From the NCBI GenBank assembly GCA_020435825.1, contig JAGQYY010000017.1:9238-42209 (forward strand): a stretch of 32,972 nucleotides of DNA. Direction: 5' to 3'. The position numbers and the translations under genes are program-made. Of the stretch, positions 7,259 to 15,637 are shown one piece after another. The DNA comes from Aequorivita sp. (GTDB lineage: Bacteria; Bacteroidota; Bacteroidia; Flavobacteriales; Flavobacteriaceae). The notes below the pieces were generated by a model. That model was given only the letters and a program-made list of their open reading frames with translations. It was not told the DNA's origin and ran no database searches. How positions within the stretch are numbered: the stretch's first letter is position 1; every line of letters starts with the position of its first letter.

Positions 7259-8053
7259 TTAATTTATTACTATTGAAACAACGTATCCTTCGTTTCCTCG
7301 AATATTGAACACGGTGTCGTCGTCAAAAATAAGATATTGCCCCTTTATTCCCTTTAAAATTCCTTCATAAAAAGGTGTTTTTTCAAGGTTGAGCGATTTT
7401 GGTTTTTCGGGATATTTCAAAACCGGGAATTGTAGATTGGTTTCAGCATTGTTCTCTAAATAATATTCAGCAGCTTCGGCTGGAATAAACTGTTTTAACT
7501 TATTGCGCCATTCTACCAAATTTTCATCTTGAATATCGTTTTTAAGCATGGCCCGCCAATTGGTTTTATCGCTCACGTGGTCTTTGAGTGCTACTTCAGT
7601 AATTCCCGCCAAATAACGGTTTGGTACTTCCACAATTTCAATTGCCTCATGTGCGCCTTGATCAATCCAGCGGGTGGGAATTTGGCTCTTGCGCGTAACA
7701 CCAACTTTTACGCTACTGCTATTGGCGAGATAAACAACGTGTGGCTGTATCTGTACTTTTTCTTCATAAGCCAAATCACGATCTTCGATTCCTAAATGCG
7801 CTTTGCTTAATTCCGGGTTCATTATCCAATCTGCGGCCTGGGGTATTTCGTAAAAGCAATCATAACAAAATCCTTGGCGGTAAATTTTCTTTTGAAGCCC
7901 GCAATTTAGGCATTGATAGTGCAGGAAGCTGATGGAAACTTTTTTATCCATCAACTGGTTCATGTGCAAAAAATCGTTTTCAAAAACTAAATAGTACTGA
8001 ATGGGCGACCCATTTTCAGTCTGCATTTTTGTCAACACTCCTTCGTAATTCAT
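7259..8053 (-). CDS. DUF2797 zinc-finger protein
   Basis: This 264-residue protein looks like the DUF2797 family, whose function is not known to me. A four-cysteine, probably zinc-binding cluster lies near residues 48-66 (CLNCG then CYDC). It is followed by HVVYLANSSSVKVGVTR, which resembles the start of a GIY-YIG-like fold, and RWIDQGA. There is no signal peptide or membrane segment, so it should be cytoplasmic. It is the first gene of a probable two-gene unit with the HPPK fusion, which begins within about 15-40 bases of its stop. A TATTTTTG box at 8066-8059 sits so close to the ATG (5 bases) that it would imply an almost leaderless transcript, so I do not list it as a promoter. Confidence 0.8.
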   Translation of the reverse strand: MNYEGVLTKMQTENGSPIQYYLVFENDFLHMNQLMDKKVSISFLHYQCLNCGLQKKIYRQGFCYDCFYEIPQAADWIMNPELSKAHLGIEDRDLAYEEKVQIQPHVVYLANSSSVKVGVTRKSQIPTRWIDQGAHEAIEIVEVPNRYLAGITEVALKDHVSDKTNWRAMLKNDIQDENLVEWRNKLKQFIPAEAAEYYLENNAETNLQFPVLKYPEKPKSLNLEKTPFYEGILKGIKGQYLIFDDDTVFNIRGNEGYVVSIVIN

Positions 8054-8174
8054 TTATTCAAAAATATTTAGGCGATGATTTTTCTGAAGAAACCCTGTGG
8101 AAACATCACTTCAAAAAAGCTGAAATCGTAATTATAAAATCGTTATTTTTATAGCATAAAGATAGCAGAAAAAC

Positions 8175-9695
8175 ATGCCAATCCCCATTGTAAATTCCAT
8201 TGCTTCTTGGTTTCTTAAAAAAAGATTTCATCAAATAGACCTTTTTTTGAAGTATCCCATTGAAGTTCAGGAAGAACTGCTCCTCAATTTATTGCAAAAA
8301 GCGAAAAACACCGAAATAGGACGAGAATATGATTTTTCCTCCATAAAGACCTATCGGGATTTTGCAGATCGCATTCCCATAACCACTTACGAAGAAAACG
8401 AGGCGCGAATTGAACGCGCGCGCAAGGGCGAAAGCAATATTTTTTGGCCCACGCCCATAAAATGGTTCGCAAAATCCAGTGGCACTACAAACTCCAAAAG
8501 CAAATTTATTCCCGTAACCAGCGATTCGTTGGAAAATTGCCACTACGCAGCGAGTAAGGATTTGCTGTGCATGTACCTCAACAACAACCCAAATGCACAA
8601 TTATTTTTGGGAAAAAGCCTTCGACTTGGGGGCAGCAAGCAACTATACCAAGAAAATGGAACTGTATTCGGCGATCTTTCGGCAATCTTGATTGACAATA
8701 TGCCTTTTTGGGCAGAGTTCAGCAGTACGCCAAGCAACGAGGTTTCATTAATGAGCGATTGGGAAACAAAAATGCAGGCCATTGTAAATGAAACCATTAA
8801 GGAAAATGTAACCAGCCTTGCGGGAGTGCCTTCGTGGATGCTGGTCTTGCTGAATCAAGTAATTGAAACCACAGAAAAAAACAACCTTTTTGAAGTTTGG
8901 CCAAACTTGGAAGTTTATTTTCACGGGGGCGTAAATTTTGACCCTTACATTGACCAGTACAATAAACTGCTTCCCAAGAGTGATTTTAGGTATTATGAAA
9001 TTTATAATGCCTCTGAAGGTTTTTTTGCAATCCAAGACAGAAACGAAAACAAGGAGTTGCTATTGATGCTTGACTACGGAATATTTTATGAATTTATCCC
9101 GATGGACACCTACGGCACTACTGATGAAAAGGTAATTCCTTTAAGCGAGGTGGAAGAAGGTAAAAATTACGCCATTGTAATTACTACAAATGCGGGACTT
9201 TGGCGCTATAAAATTGGCGACACCGTTCGCTTTACCTCGACAGATCCGTACCGGATAAAAGTGACCGGACGAACAAAACATCATATAAATGTTTTTGGAG
9301 AAGAATTGATTATTGAAAACGCCGAAACAGCACTGCGCAAGGTTTCTAAGCTTACCAATGCAGAAATTGTGGATTATACCGCCGCCCCAATTTTTATGAA
9401 CGGCAAGGAAAAAGGAGCCCATGAGTGGATCATCGAGTTTAAATCGCCGCCGAAGGATTTAAAGTCTTTTACCCAACTTTTGGATTCCGCTTTGCAGGAA
9501 GTTAACAGTGATTATGAAGCCAAGCGCTTTAACAATACTACTTTAAACGCACCAAAGATCCACCACGCCCGAGAGCGACTTTTCTATGATTGGTTAAAGG
9601 AAAAAAATAAACTTGGCGGACAGCATAAGGTTCCGCGACTTTCCAATAGCCGTGATTATTTGGAAGAACTTTTGAACCTAAACAGCTCCGTTTAG
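8175..9695 (+). CDS. GH3-family adenylate-forming acyl-amido synthetase homologue
   Basis: This 506-residue protein belongs to the GH3 family, best known from plants, where members adenylate a carboxylic acid such as jasmonate or indole acetate and join it to an amino acid. Visible motifs are the ATP loop SSGTTNSKSKFIP (about 99-111), the nucleotide-binding YEIYNASEGFFAIQ near 275, GLWRYKIGDTVRFT near 342, and the hinge region HHINVFGEELI near 378. The length is somewhat short of plant enzymes (about 600) but usual for bacterial members. Its substrate cannot be read from the sequence. It stands alone, divergent from the DUF2797 gene across a 121-base gap. The start ATG at 8175 is the first in frame and begins the conserved N-terminus. 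Confidence 0.9.
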   Translation: MPIPIVNSIASWFLKKRFHQIDLFLKYPIEVQEELLLNLLQKAKNTEIGREYDFSSIKTYRDFADRIPITTYEENEARIERARKGESNIFWPTPIKWFAKSSGTTNSKSKFIPVTSDSLENCHYAASKDLLCMYLNNNPNAQLFLGKSLRLGGSKQLYQENGTVFGDLSAILIDNMPFWAEFSSTPSNEVSLMSDWETKMQAIVNETIKENVTSLAGVPSWMLVLLNQVIETTEKNNLFEVWPNLEVYFHGGVNFDPYIDQYNKLLPKSDFRYYEIYNASEGFFAIQDRNENKELLLMLDYGIFYEFIPMDTYGTTDEKVIPLSEVEEGKNYAIVITTNAGLWRYKIGDTVRFTSTDPYRIKVTGRTKHHINVFGEELIIENAETALRKVSKLTNAEIVDYTAAPIFMNGKEKGAHEWIIEFKSPPKDLKSFTQLLDSALQEVNSDYEAKRFNNTTLNAPKIHHARERLFYDWLKEKNKLGGQHKVPRLSNSRDYLEELLNLNSSV

Positions 9696-9856
9696 CAGGT
9701 TTTTATCAATTTTTTGGACGTTGCATAGTGTTGTAAATCGGGCATTTTGAACGCTTTATCGACTGTTTTTTTCAAAGGATGTATTTCAACGAGTTTACTG
9801 GCAAGTTCAACTAAAACTTTTGTGGGCGCTTTACTTCCAATGTACTTTTGACCCAT
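9692..9856 (-). CDS. possible 54-residue basic protein, unrecognised
   Basis: The minus strand holds a 54-codon ATG frame, beginning MGQKYIGSKAPTKVLVELA and ending with a lysine-rich stretch and Cys. Its stop overlaps the GH3 stop by 2 bases, convergently. The composition is protein-like: amphipathic, basic, no repeats. It fills most of an otherwise empty 181-base gap. Against it, a good plus-strand promoter (9820-9850) lies inside it, and no ribosome-binding site or promoter is clear. I do not recognise it. Confidence 0.35.
   Translation of the reverse strand: MGQKYIGSKAPTKVLVELASKLVEIHPLKKTVDKAFKMPDLQHYATSKKLIKTC
9820..9850 (+). promoter_or_regulatory. Bacteroidota promoter for the small lipoprotein gene
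   Basis: TTG at 9820-9822 and TACTTTTG at 9843-9850 are 20 bases apart, matching the -33/-7 promoter pattern (TTG, about 19 bases, TAnnTTTG). The lipoprotein ATG follows 27 bases later. Confidence 0.55.
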
Positions 9857-9876
9857 CAAATCATTAGTATTTCAAT

Positions 9877-10062
9877 ATGAAACAAGTTTTTTTTATAATG
9901 TGTTTTTTAGCTTTCGCGGTTTTATTTTCTTCTTGTTCAACAACACAAGCGGTAAATAAAAATGAAGTTGAAGTAGCTGGTTACAATTTGAAAAGTAAAA
10001 AAGAGCAAATGCAGAATAAAATTCTTTATAGCAAGAATAAAACTTTGCTCGCCACTCCCTAG
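9877..10062 (+). CDS. small lipoprotein, function unknown
   Basis: This 61-residue protein begins with a type-II signal peptide: MKQ, a hydrophobic stretch, then the lipobox LFSSC with Cys20 as the lipidated residue. The mature part is only about 42 residues, polar and lysine-rich (SKKEQMQNK), with no recognisable domain. It has its own promoter 27 bases upstream and a strong terminator 22 bases downstream, so it is a stand-alone transcription unit. This supports it being a real gene despite its size. It is probably anchored to the inner or outer membrane facing the periplasm. Confidence 0.75.
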   Translation: MKQVFFIMCFLAFAVLFSSCSTTQAVNKNEVEVAGYNLKSKKEQMQNKILYSKNKTLLATP

Positions 10063-10083
10063 GGACCGCATTAATACAACATA

Positions 10084-10111
10084 AAAAACCTCGGAACTTT
10101 CCGAGGTTTTT
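10084..10111. terminator. bidirectional rho-independent terminator
   Basis: A perfect 12-pair stem (10084-10095 with 10100-10111, GC core CCTCGG/CCGAGG) encloses a 4-base loop. It has T-runs on the plus side and A-runs (T on the minus strand) on the other. It lies between the convergent small lipoprotein gene and clpX and can serve both. Confidence 0.9.
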
Positions 10112-10135
10112 CTTTTTGTAAAACTGCATGATATT

Positions 10136-11368
10136 TTACGAAACAGCCTTCAGTTTTTTTATAGTTGATTTACTGAGCTTCTCTTCAACATATTCTTTTG
10201 TAACGCGAAGTTTTGTTTCATCGGTTCCGGGCAAATCGTACATTGCATCTGTTAAAACAGCTTCGCAAAGCGAGCGGAGCCCACGCGCGCCAAGTTTGTA
10301 TTCAATAGCTTGGCCAACAATAAAATCCAAAGCTTCTTCCGTAATAACAAAATCAATTCCGTCCATTTCAAACAATTTCTTGTACTGTTTTATAATGGCG
10401 TTTTTGGGTTCGGTAAGAATGGCACGAAGCGTCTCCTTATCCAATGGATTCATATAAGTAAGCACCGGCAAACGACCTATTATTTCAGGAATCAATCCAA
10501 AATCCTTCAAATCCTTCGGAATAATGTAGCGCAGCATATTGTCCTTTTCCATTTGATTTTCCTTTACCGAAGCTGAAAAGCCAACCGCCTGCATATTCAA
10601 TCTTTTTGAAATGTGCCGTTCAATACCATCAAAGGCTCCTCCGGCAATGAAAAGTATATTCTCCGTATTCACCTCAATGAATTTTTGGTCTGGATGCTTT
10701 CGGCCTCCTTTTGGCGGAACATTCACTGTTGTTCCTTCCAACAGTTTCAACAAAGCTTGCTGAACCCCTTCACCACTAACATCGCGAGTAATTGAGGGAT
10801 TGTCGCTTTTTCGTGCAATCTTATCTATTTCATCAATGAAGACGATTCCGTTTTCAGCTTTTTCCAGGTTGTAATCTGCAGCTTGGAGCAAACGGGTTAA
10901 AATGCTTTCCACATCCTCGCCCACGTAACCTGCCTCGGTTAAAACCGTAGCATCAACAATGGCCAAGGGTACGTTCAACATTCGGGCAATGGTTTTTGCA
11001 ATCAAGGTTTTCCCTGTTCCGGTTTGCCCGACAATGATAATATTACTTTTTTGTATTTCAATATCGTCATCGCTCTTTGGCTGTAGCAATCGTTTGTAGT
11101 GATTATAAACAGCAACCGACATTACTTTTTTTGTATGTTCCTGCCCTATAACATATTCATCCAAAAAGGCATTGATAAGCTTCGGTTTTTTCAGCATTAA
11201 ATCCTTGGAGATGTCTGTGCTTCCGGAATGCAACGCCTCTTCAACCACAATCCCGTGGGCCTGTTCAATACAACGGTCGCAGATGTGGGCGTCCAAACCT
11301 GCAATGAGCAAATTGGTTTCAGACTTTTTACGGCCACAAAAGGAACATTCTAAATCTTCTTTCGACAT
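10136..11368 (-). CDS. clpX: ClpX, ATPase subunit of the ClpXP protease
   Basis: ClpX unfolds tagged proteins with ATP and feeds them to ClpP. The 410-residue protein has the N-terminal zinc-binding domain (Cys8, Cys11, Cys30, Cys33), Walker A GQTGTGKT (114-121), the pore motif AGYVGED, Walker [12 protein letters not shown], and the C-terminal ARGLR sensor region. All expected parts are present. The start is ATG at 11368 ([12 protein letters not shown]), the usual family start; an in-frame TTG 15 bases earlier is not needed. It lies 27 bases downstream of clpP and ends in a shared terminator. Confidence 0.97.
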   Translation of the reverse strand: MSKEDLECSFCGRKKSETNLLIAGLDAHICDRCIEQAHGIVVEEALHSGSTDISKDLMLKKPKLINAFLDEYVIGQEHTKKVMSVAVYNHYKRLLQPKSDDDIEIQKSNIIIVGQTGTGKTLIAKTIARMLNVPLAIVDATVLTEAGYVGEDVESILTRLLQAADYNLEKAENGIVFIDEIDKIARKSDNPSITRDVSGEGVQQALLKLLEGTTVNVPPKGGRKHPDQKFIEVNTENILFIAGGAFDGIERHISKRLNMQAVGFSASVKENQMEKDNMLRYIIPKDLKDFGLIPEIIGRLPVLTYMNPLDKETLRAILTEPKNAIIKQYKKLFEMDGIDFVITEEALDFIVGQAIEYKLGARGLRSLCEAVLTDAMYDLPGTDETKLRVTKEYVEEKLSKSTIKKLKAVS

Positions 11369-11395
11369 ATTATTTTTTTTCAAAAAAATGTTTTT

Positions 11396-12070
11396 TTAGC
11401 TTCTTGTCAATATTTCATCAATCATTCCGTATTCCAAAGCTTTATCGGCTTTCATCCAATAATCGCGATCGCTGTCCTCATAAACTTTTTCATAAGTTTG
11501 GCCAGAGTGGTTTGCTATTATCTTATAAAGCTCTTCTTTTAAGGTGATTATTTCGCGGGCGGTAATTTCAATATCGCTCGCTTGTCCCTGCGCCCCGCCC
11601 AACGGTTGGTGAATCATAACTCGGGAGTGCGTTAAACCGCTTCGCTTCCCCTTTTCGCCTGCGCATAGAAGTACGGCCGCCATGGAGGCCGCCATTCCGG
11701 TGCAAATGGTTGCCACGTCTGGCTTGATGAATTGCATGGTATCATAGATTCCCAGGCCCGCATAAACGCTCCCACCGGGCGAGTTGATATAAATTTGGAT
11801 ATCGCGTGAGGCATCGGTGCTTGCCAAAAACAATAATTGGGCCTGTACAATGTTTGCCACTTGGTCATTGATCCCCGTACCGAGAAAAATAATGCGATCC
11901 ATCATTAAACGCGAAAAAACGTCCATCGCCACTGCGTTCATTTGACGCTCTTCAATAATATTTGGTGTCAAGTCCACTGGATACATACTGCTTATGATTT
12001 TGTCATAATACATATCGTTTATGCCTTGATCTTTTATAGCAAAGTTTCTAAATTCGTTACTGTAGTCCAT
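11396..12070 (-). CDS. clpP: ClpP, protease subunit
   Basis: This 224-residue serine protease subunit forms the tetradecameric chamber that degrades substrates delivered by ClpX. The catalytic Ser129 lies in GMAASM and His154 in MIHQP; the third member is probably Asp199 in YEDSDRD. The SPGGSVYAGL segment (98-107) binds substrate. A propeptide of roughly 20-30 residues at the N-terminus is expected from family knowledge. It lies between tig and clpX, the classic order. A terminator-like hairpin upstream suggests partial independence from tig. Confidence 0.97.
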   Translation of the reverse strand: MDYSNEFRNFAIKDQGINDMYYDKIISSMYPVDLTPNIIEERQMNAVAMDVFSRLMMDRIIFLGTGINDQVANIVQAQLLFLASTDASRDIQIYINSPGGSVYAGLGIYDTMQFIKPDVATICTGMAASMAAVLLCAGEKGKRSGLTHSRVMIHQPLGGAQGQASDIEITAREIITLKEELYKIIANHSGQTYEKVYEDSDRDYWMKADKALEYGMIDEILTRS

Positions 12071-12139
12071 AAATATTCTATTCCTATTTTTTAAATAATA
12101 AAGATTATTTGATTTCCCTGCCTTCGCAAGAAATTAAAA

Positions 12140-12168
12140 AGGCGTTAAATTTAAATAATTCAACGCCT
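12140..12168 (-). terminator. terminator after tig
   Basis: On the minus strand AGGCGTT (12168-12162) pairs with AACGCCT (12146-12140) and is followed at once by TTTTTAATTT. The AT loop of 15 bases can pair further. It sits 24 bases after the tig stop and before clpP, so it should reduce but perhaps not abolish read-through. Confidence 0.75.
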
Positions 12169-12192
12169 AAAGATAAGTATTTCTTCGCTGAA

Positions 12193-13512
12193 TTATGCGT
12201 AGGCTTCCTTAATGAATTTGTCGTAAGTAACTTCCTTAGTCTTCAATTTTGCATTTTCCTTAAAAAAGTTCAGCAATTTTGATGTGTTCAATTGTTCGCT
12301 CAAACGCTCTACTTCTTCTCTATTTGAAAGAATACGTGCCGTTATCGATTCCAATTCTTCGTCTGTAGGATTGGTCTGCCCAAACTGCGCCATTTGCGCT
12401 TTTATCATATTTTTCGAATAGTCTTTCAGTTCCTCAAAAGTAACTTGAAGTTTGTTGTCTGCACGAAGTTTTCCTTCAATCAATTGATAACGAAGTCCTT
12501 TTTCGCTTCTTTCGTATTCGGCCTTTGCATCTTCTTCGGAAAGTCTCTTTTCGCCACTCATAGCGATCCATCGCTGCAAAAATTCCTTTGGAAGATCAAA
12601 TTTTGTATTCTCGATTAATGAATCAACAACGTCATTCAGAAGTTTTTGGTCGCTTTGCTGTGCAAATTGTCCTTCTGCGTCCTCTTTTATTTTTTCTTTC
12701 AATTCTTTTTCCGAAGTAACCTTCGCCTCGCCAAACAATTTGTCAAACAACTCTTGGTTCAATTCAGCCATTTCACGTTTGTTCACTTCTTCAATTTTGA
12801 AGGAAACCTCAATATCCAAACCGTGTGCATCATCGTGTGTTACGCCCAAATATTTTTGGTTGTCATGGTCGTCGGCAAACATGCCTTTTGTTTTTAAGGT
12901 AACGGTATCGCCTACTTTGGAACCAATTAAACTTTTTAACTGCTCTTTTCCGGCAATCTCCTCGGTAGAAAGGGTGGTTTTCTTTTCGATTTCTTTTTCA
13001 GTTGAAGTAAAAGTTCCGGTGATTTCATCCCCTTTTTCAACCTCTTTTTTCGAAATCAATTTTCCGTATTGCTTGCGGATTGTCTTTACTTGATTGTTCA
13101 GCATTTCATCGTCCGCAACAATTTTATATTGCAGCACTTCCTTTCCTTTTACGTTAACGTTGAATTCTGGAGCAAGGCCCAATTCAAATTCAAACGAATA
13201 ATCATCGGCATCCCAATTTATTTCAGATTCGTTCTTCGGAAGCGGATTTCCAAGAATATCCAACTTTTCTTCGGTAAGAAATTTGTGAAGCGCTTCCTGC
13301 AAAAGTTTGTTTACTTCTTCTACCAAAACGGCTTTTCCGTATTGTTTTTTTACCATTCCCATCGGGATATGACCTTTTCTGAAGCCTGGAATATTTGCTG
13401 TTTTTCTGTAATTATTCAGCACTTTTTCAACGTTGCCTGAATAGTCTTCCTTTGAAACCTCAACTGTAAGGACAGCATTCAGTTTATCAATGTCTTTTTT
13501 TGTAATGTTCAT
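12193..13512 (-). CDS. tig: trigger factor, ribosome-associated chaperone
   Basis: Trigger factor binds nascent chains at the ribosome exit tunnel. The 439-residue protein shows the ribosome-docking loop GFRKGHIP (about 43-50), an N-terminal domain with the Bacteroidota-type sequence, a middle domain that is weakly conserved as a prolyl isomerase (about 150-250), and a long charged alpha-helical C-terminal domain. Its length is typical. It is the first gene of tig-clpP-clpX and has a good promoter 26 bases upstream of the ATG. A terminator separates it from clpP. Confidence 0.95.
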   Translation of the reverse strand: MNITKKDIDKLNAVLTVEVSKEDYSGNVEKVLNNYRKTANIPGFRKGHIPMGMVKKQYGKAVLVEEVNKLLQEALHKFLTEEKLDILGNPLPKNESEINWDADDYSFEFELGLAPEFNVNVKGKEVLQYKIVADDEMLNNQVKTIRKQYGKLISKKEVEKGDEITGTFTSTEKEIEKKTTLSTEEIAGKEQLKSLIGSKVGDTVTLKTKGMFADDHDNQKYLGVTHDDAHGLDIEVSFKIEEVNKREMAELNQELFDKLFGEAKVTSEKELKEKIKEDAEGQFAQQSDQKLLNDVVDSLIENTKFDLPKEFLQRWIAMSGEKRLSEEDAKAEYERSEKGLRYQLIEGKLRADNKLQVTFEELKDYSKNMIKAQMAQFGQTNPTDEELESITARILSNREEVERLSEQLNTSKLLNFFKENAKLKTKEVTYDKFIKEAYA

Positions 13513-13537
13513 TTTTTCTCTTCTGAATTTCGGGATG

Positions 13538-13565
13538 CAAAATTACGGTTTTTTGCAAAACCCAA
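13538..13565 (-). promoter_or_regulatory. Bacteroidota promoter for tig
   Basis: On the minus strand TTG (13565-13563) is followed after 17 bases by TAATTTTG (13545-13538), matching TTG plus TAnnTTTG. The predicted start leaves a leader of about 18 bases before the tig ATG at 13512. Confidence 0.6.
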
Positions 13566-13594
13566 CAAACATTTGCATACTGTTATTCAGTCAA

Positions 13595-13939
13595 TTATTT
13601 ATCTTCCGGTAAAAGTGAAAATAGTATGGATTGGAAAAGGGAAAGCAATAGACTAAAAAGTAGCGCCCACCATATTGAAACCACTTCAAAATCATCTACA
13701 AAATAACCTGCCATTAAGATAATAATCGCGTTGATTATAAGAAGGAAAAGTCCAAATGTGACAATGGTTATCGGCAGGGTTAAAATGACCAATATTGGCT
13801 TAACAAGAAATCGCAACAAAGCAATGACAATAGCGACAATTATTGCGGAGCCATAGCTTTCAACGGCCACACCGGGAAGGATTTTTGCTAAAATAACAAC
13901 AGCTAAGGCCGTAAGAAGCAATTTGATTATTAGTTTCAT
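13595..13939 (-). CDS. phage-holin-like family IV small membrane protein
   Basis: This 114-residue protein is almost entirely hydrophobic, with about four membrane segments and the conserved LVKPILVILTLPITIVTFG stretch typical of the phage holin superfamily IV / DUF360-like proteins. Despite the name, such proteins occur widely on bacterial chromosomes without phage genes, as here; their role is unknown. It stands alone: a terminator precedes it (13988-14021) and tig lies downstream, with the tig promoter between them. Confidence 0.8.
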   Translation of the reverse strand: MKLIIKLLLTALAVVILAKILPGVAVESYGSAIIVAIVIALLRFLVKPILVILTLPITIVTFGLFLLIINAIIILMAGYFVDDFEVVSIWWALLFSLLLSLFQSILFSLLPEDK

Positions 13940-13987
13940 AAGGGAAGCATTAATAAAAAATTAGATAAGCTTTAAGTAAATATAATA

Positions 13988-14021
13988 AAAGAGCCGCCCT
14001 CAAAAATGAGAGTGGCTCTTT
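13988..14021. terminator. terminator hairpin after the SGNH lipoprotein gene
   Basis: AAAGAGCC (13988-13995) pairs with GGCTCTTT (14014-14021), with a further inner CTC/GAG pairing. On the minus strand it is followed by TTTTATTAT, so it ends the OmpP1-SGNH transcript. The plus-strand side also has a short T-run. Confidence 0.8.
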
Positions 14022-14041
14022 CCAAATTTAATCTCTAAAAA

Positions 14042-15619
14042 TTAATTGTTTGCAAGCGTAACGGTTGCATAGTTGCCGATGTGTACCGTAGGAATGGTTG
14101 CATCATAAGTTTCGTTGATTGCTCTAATTATAAGATTTGCCGTGTAAGCATATCCTCTTGGCGTCGGGTGAACACCGTCCAAAGAAAACGCCCCGCCTGT
14201 TACAAATTGTGAGGTGAGCACGCCACCATCATAAGCAATGCCACCATTTGCGACTCTTGCCAAAGCAGCCCTTGCATCAACGAAAGCCAATCCTTTTGCA
14301 CCCGCAAGCGTTTCAATAGTCGCATTGTAGGACGCAGCAGCTGTGGAAATGGATTGCTGTTCGGCGGGAATCAACACCCATTGGTCCTGCATTGGATAAG
14401 TTATGCCATTGACAGAGAGTTGAGCAGCCTGTTCTTGGGGAACGCCCATCGCAATTAATTGTGCAAGTCTATCACTATTTAAAGTCCCGATAACAGATGA
14501 ACTTGTAAGTACCAACAAGTCCGAAGAAGTTGCTTGTCTTGCCTGTCCATATTGCAAACCAAAAATTGTTGCAGTAGGTACATCTAACCCTCCGCCTATC
14601 AATACTTGGGTAAGTTGTGCTGAAATATCCACAAGCGATTCATCTTGAACAACAACTGCACTTGGCCCTGACATTGAAAATTGAATAGATCTTTCAGGCA
14701 CGCCCAAATATGCAAAAGCTTGGTTCAACAAGGCGTATTGCGCATTCAAGGCTGGTATTTGCGGACCAAAATCAGGATTTAGAGGACTTAAAGGTGCAAA
14801 CGGAACTGTTGTAAAAAATGGGATGGAAGTTACCTCTGGAATATTTATCAATACTCCTTTGGCTCCACCGGCGGTCAAGGCATCCACCATTTGGCTATAA
14901 ACCGAAGCAAATACATTCGGATCTGTAATGTCATTAGACCCATAGGTTGAAGGATCTAAATTTCCAGTTTGGTCAACTCCAACACCCCCTGAGGTTGCAT
15001 AACTTAAAATGTCATTATTACCTATCCAAAGGCTGAAAAAGGTTGGATTCTGTGCAGCGGCATCGCCAATTACGGTTGCGCTTTCGCTACTTGCAAAACG
15101 CGCAAAATAAGGGTTGGCCGCACCAGTTGGCACGCCAGCTACATTACCATAACCTGGAGCAACTAAATGAAAACTCTTTGCGCCGGGAACACCCATATTG
15201 TTAAAAGATCCACTTAATTTATTTGAAACATCAGTAGTGGGAGTTCCTTCCAAACGAACCGGTCCAGGATTGCCATTTGCATCAACCGCAAGCACTAATC
15301 TGTTTTCAGCAATTTGTGCGCCGCCCAGTAATAAACCACCAATATTATCATTCATCAAAGGTTGGTAGAATTCTCCCCCGCCCGCAAAGGCAAATTGTTG
15401 CGCCATAATATTCGGGTAACTGTTTTTTTGGCCCGTAATGTACAAAGCGCCATCAGCATATCCTGCAGTCAAAGAGTTACCGACAGAAACGTATTTTGAA
15501 AGATTTGCCGTTCCACTAGTATAAAAACCGTCATCGGTTACAGGGCTATCAAATTCGGGTTCGCAGCTTACAAAACCAATAGCCAAAAGTGCGAATGTAT
15601 ATTTAAGTATATTTTTCAT
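14042..15619 (-). CDS. SGNH/GDSL-type hydrolase lipoprotein
   Basis: This 525-residue lipoprotein has a signal peptide ending in the lipobox GFVSC. SGNH hydrolase blocks are visible: block I as VSVGNSLTAGY (Asn in place of the Asp of GDSL, Ser as nucleophile), a block II Gly in GVPGAKSFH, block III GNND, and block V DGVHPTPRGY with the catalytic Asp and His. It is longer than simple GDSL esterases because of large loops between the blocks. The start is ATG at 15619; an in-frame TTG 18 bases upstream would only lengthen the n-region. It follows the OmpP1/FadL gene by 18 bases, a pairing recurrent in Flavobacteriia. This suggests that esters are hydrolysed at the surface and the fatty acids taken up; that link is inference. 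Confidence 0.85.
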   Translation of the reverse strand: MKNILKYTFALLAIGFVSCEPEFDSPVTDDGFYTSGTANLSKYVSVGNSLTAGYADGALYITGQKNSYPNIMAQQFAFAGGGEFYQPLMNDNIGGLLLGGAQIAENRLVLAVDANGNPGPVRLEGTPTTDVSNKLSGSFNNMGVPGAKSFHLVAPGYGNVAGVPTGAANPYFARFASSESATVIGDAAAQNPTFFSLWIGNNDILSYATSGGVGVDQTGNLDPSTYGSNDITDPNVFASVYSQMVDALTAGGAKGVLINIPEVTSIPFFTTVPFAPLSPLNPDFGPQIPALNAQYALLNQAFAYLGVPERSIQFSMSGPSAVVVQDESLVDISAQLTQVLIGGGLDVPTATIFGLQYGQARQATSSDLLVLTSSSVIGTLNSDRLAQLIAMGVPQEQAAQLSVNGITYPMQDQWVLIPAEQQSISTAAASYNATIETLAGAKGLAFVDARAALARVANGGIAYDGGVLTSQFVTGGAFSLDGVHPTPRGYAYTANLIIRAINETYDATIPTVHIGNYATVTLANN

Positions 15620-15637
15620 CTTTAAGATTTTTATCAA

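Noticed and set aside
13595..13939. Holin-like gene as a sign of prophage
   Set aside because: No other phage gene, integrase or attachment repeat is nearby; this family is common on chromosomes.
14042..15619. GDSL hydrolase judged inactive because block I reads GNSLT
   Set aside because: The nucleophile Ser, the GNND block and the DxxH block are present; Asn for Asp in block I is tolerated in this family.
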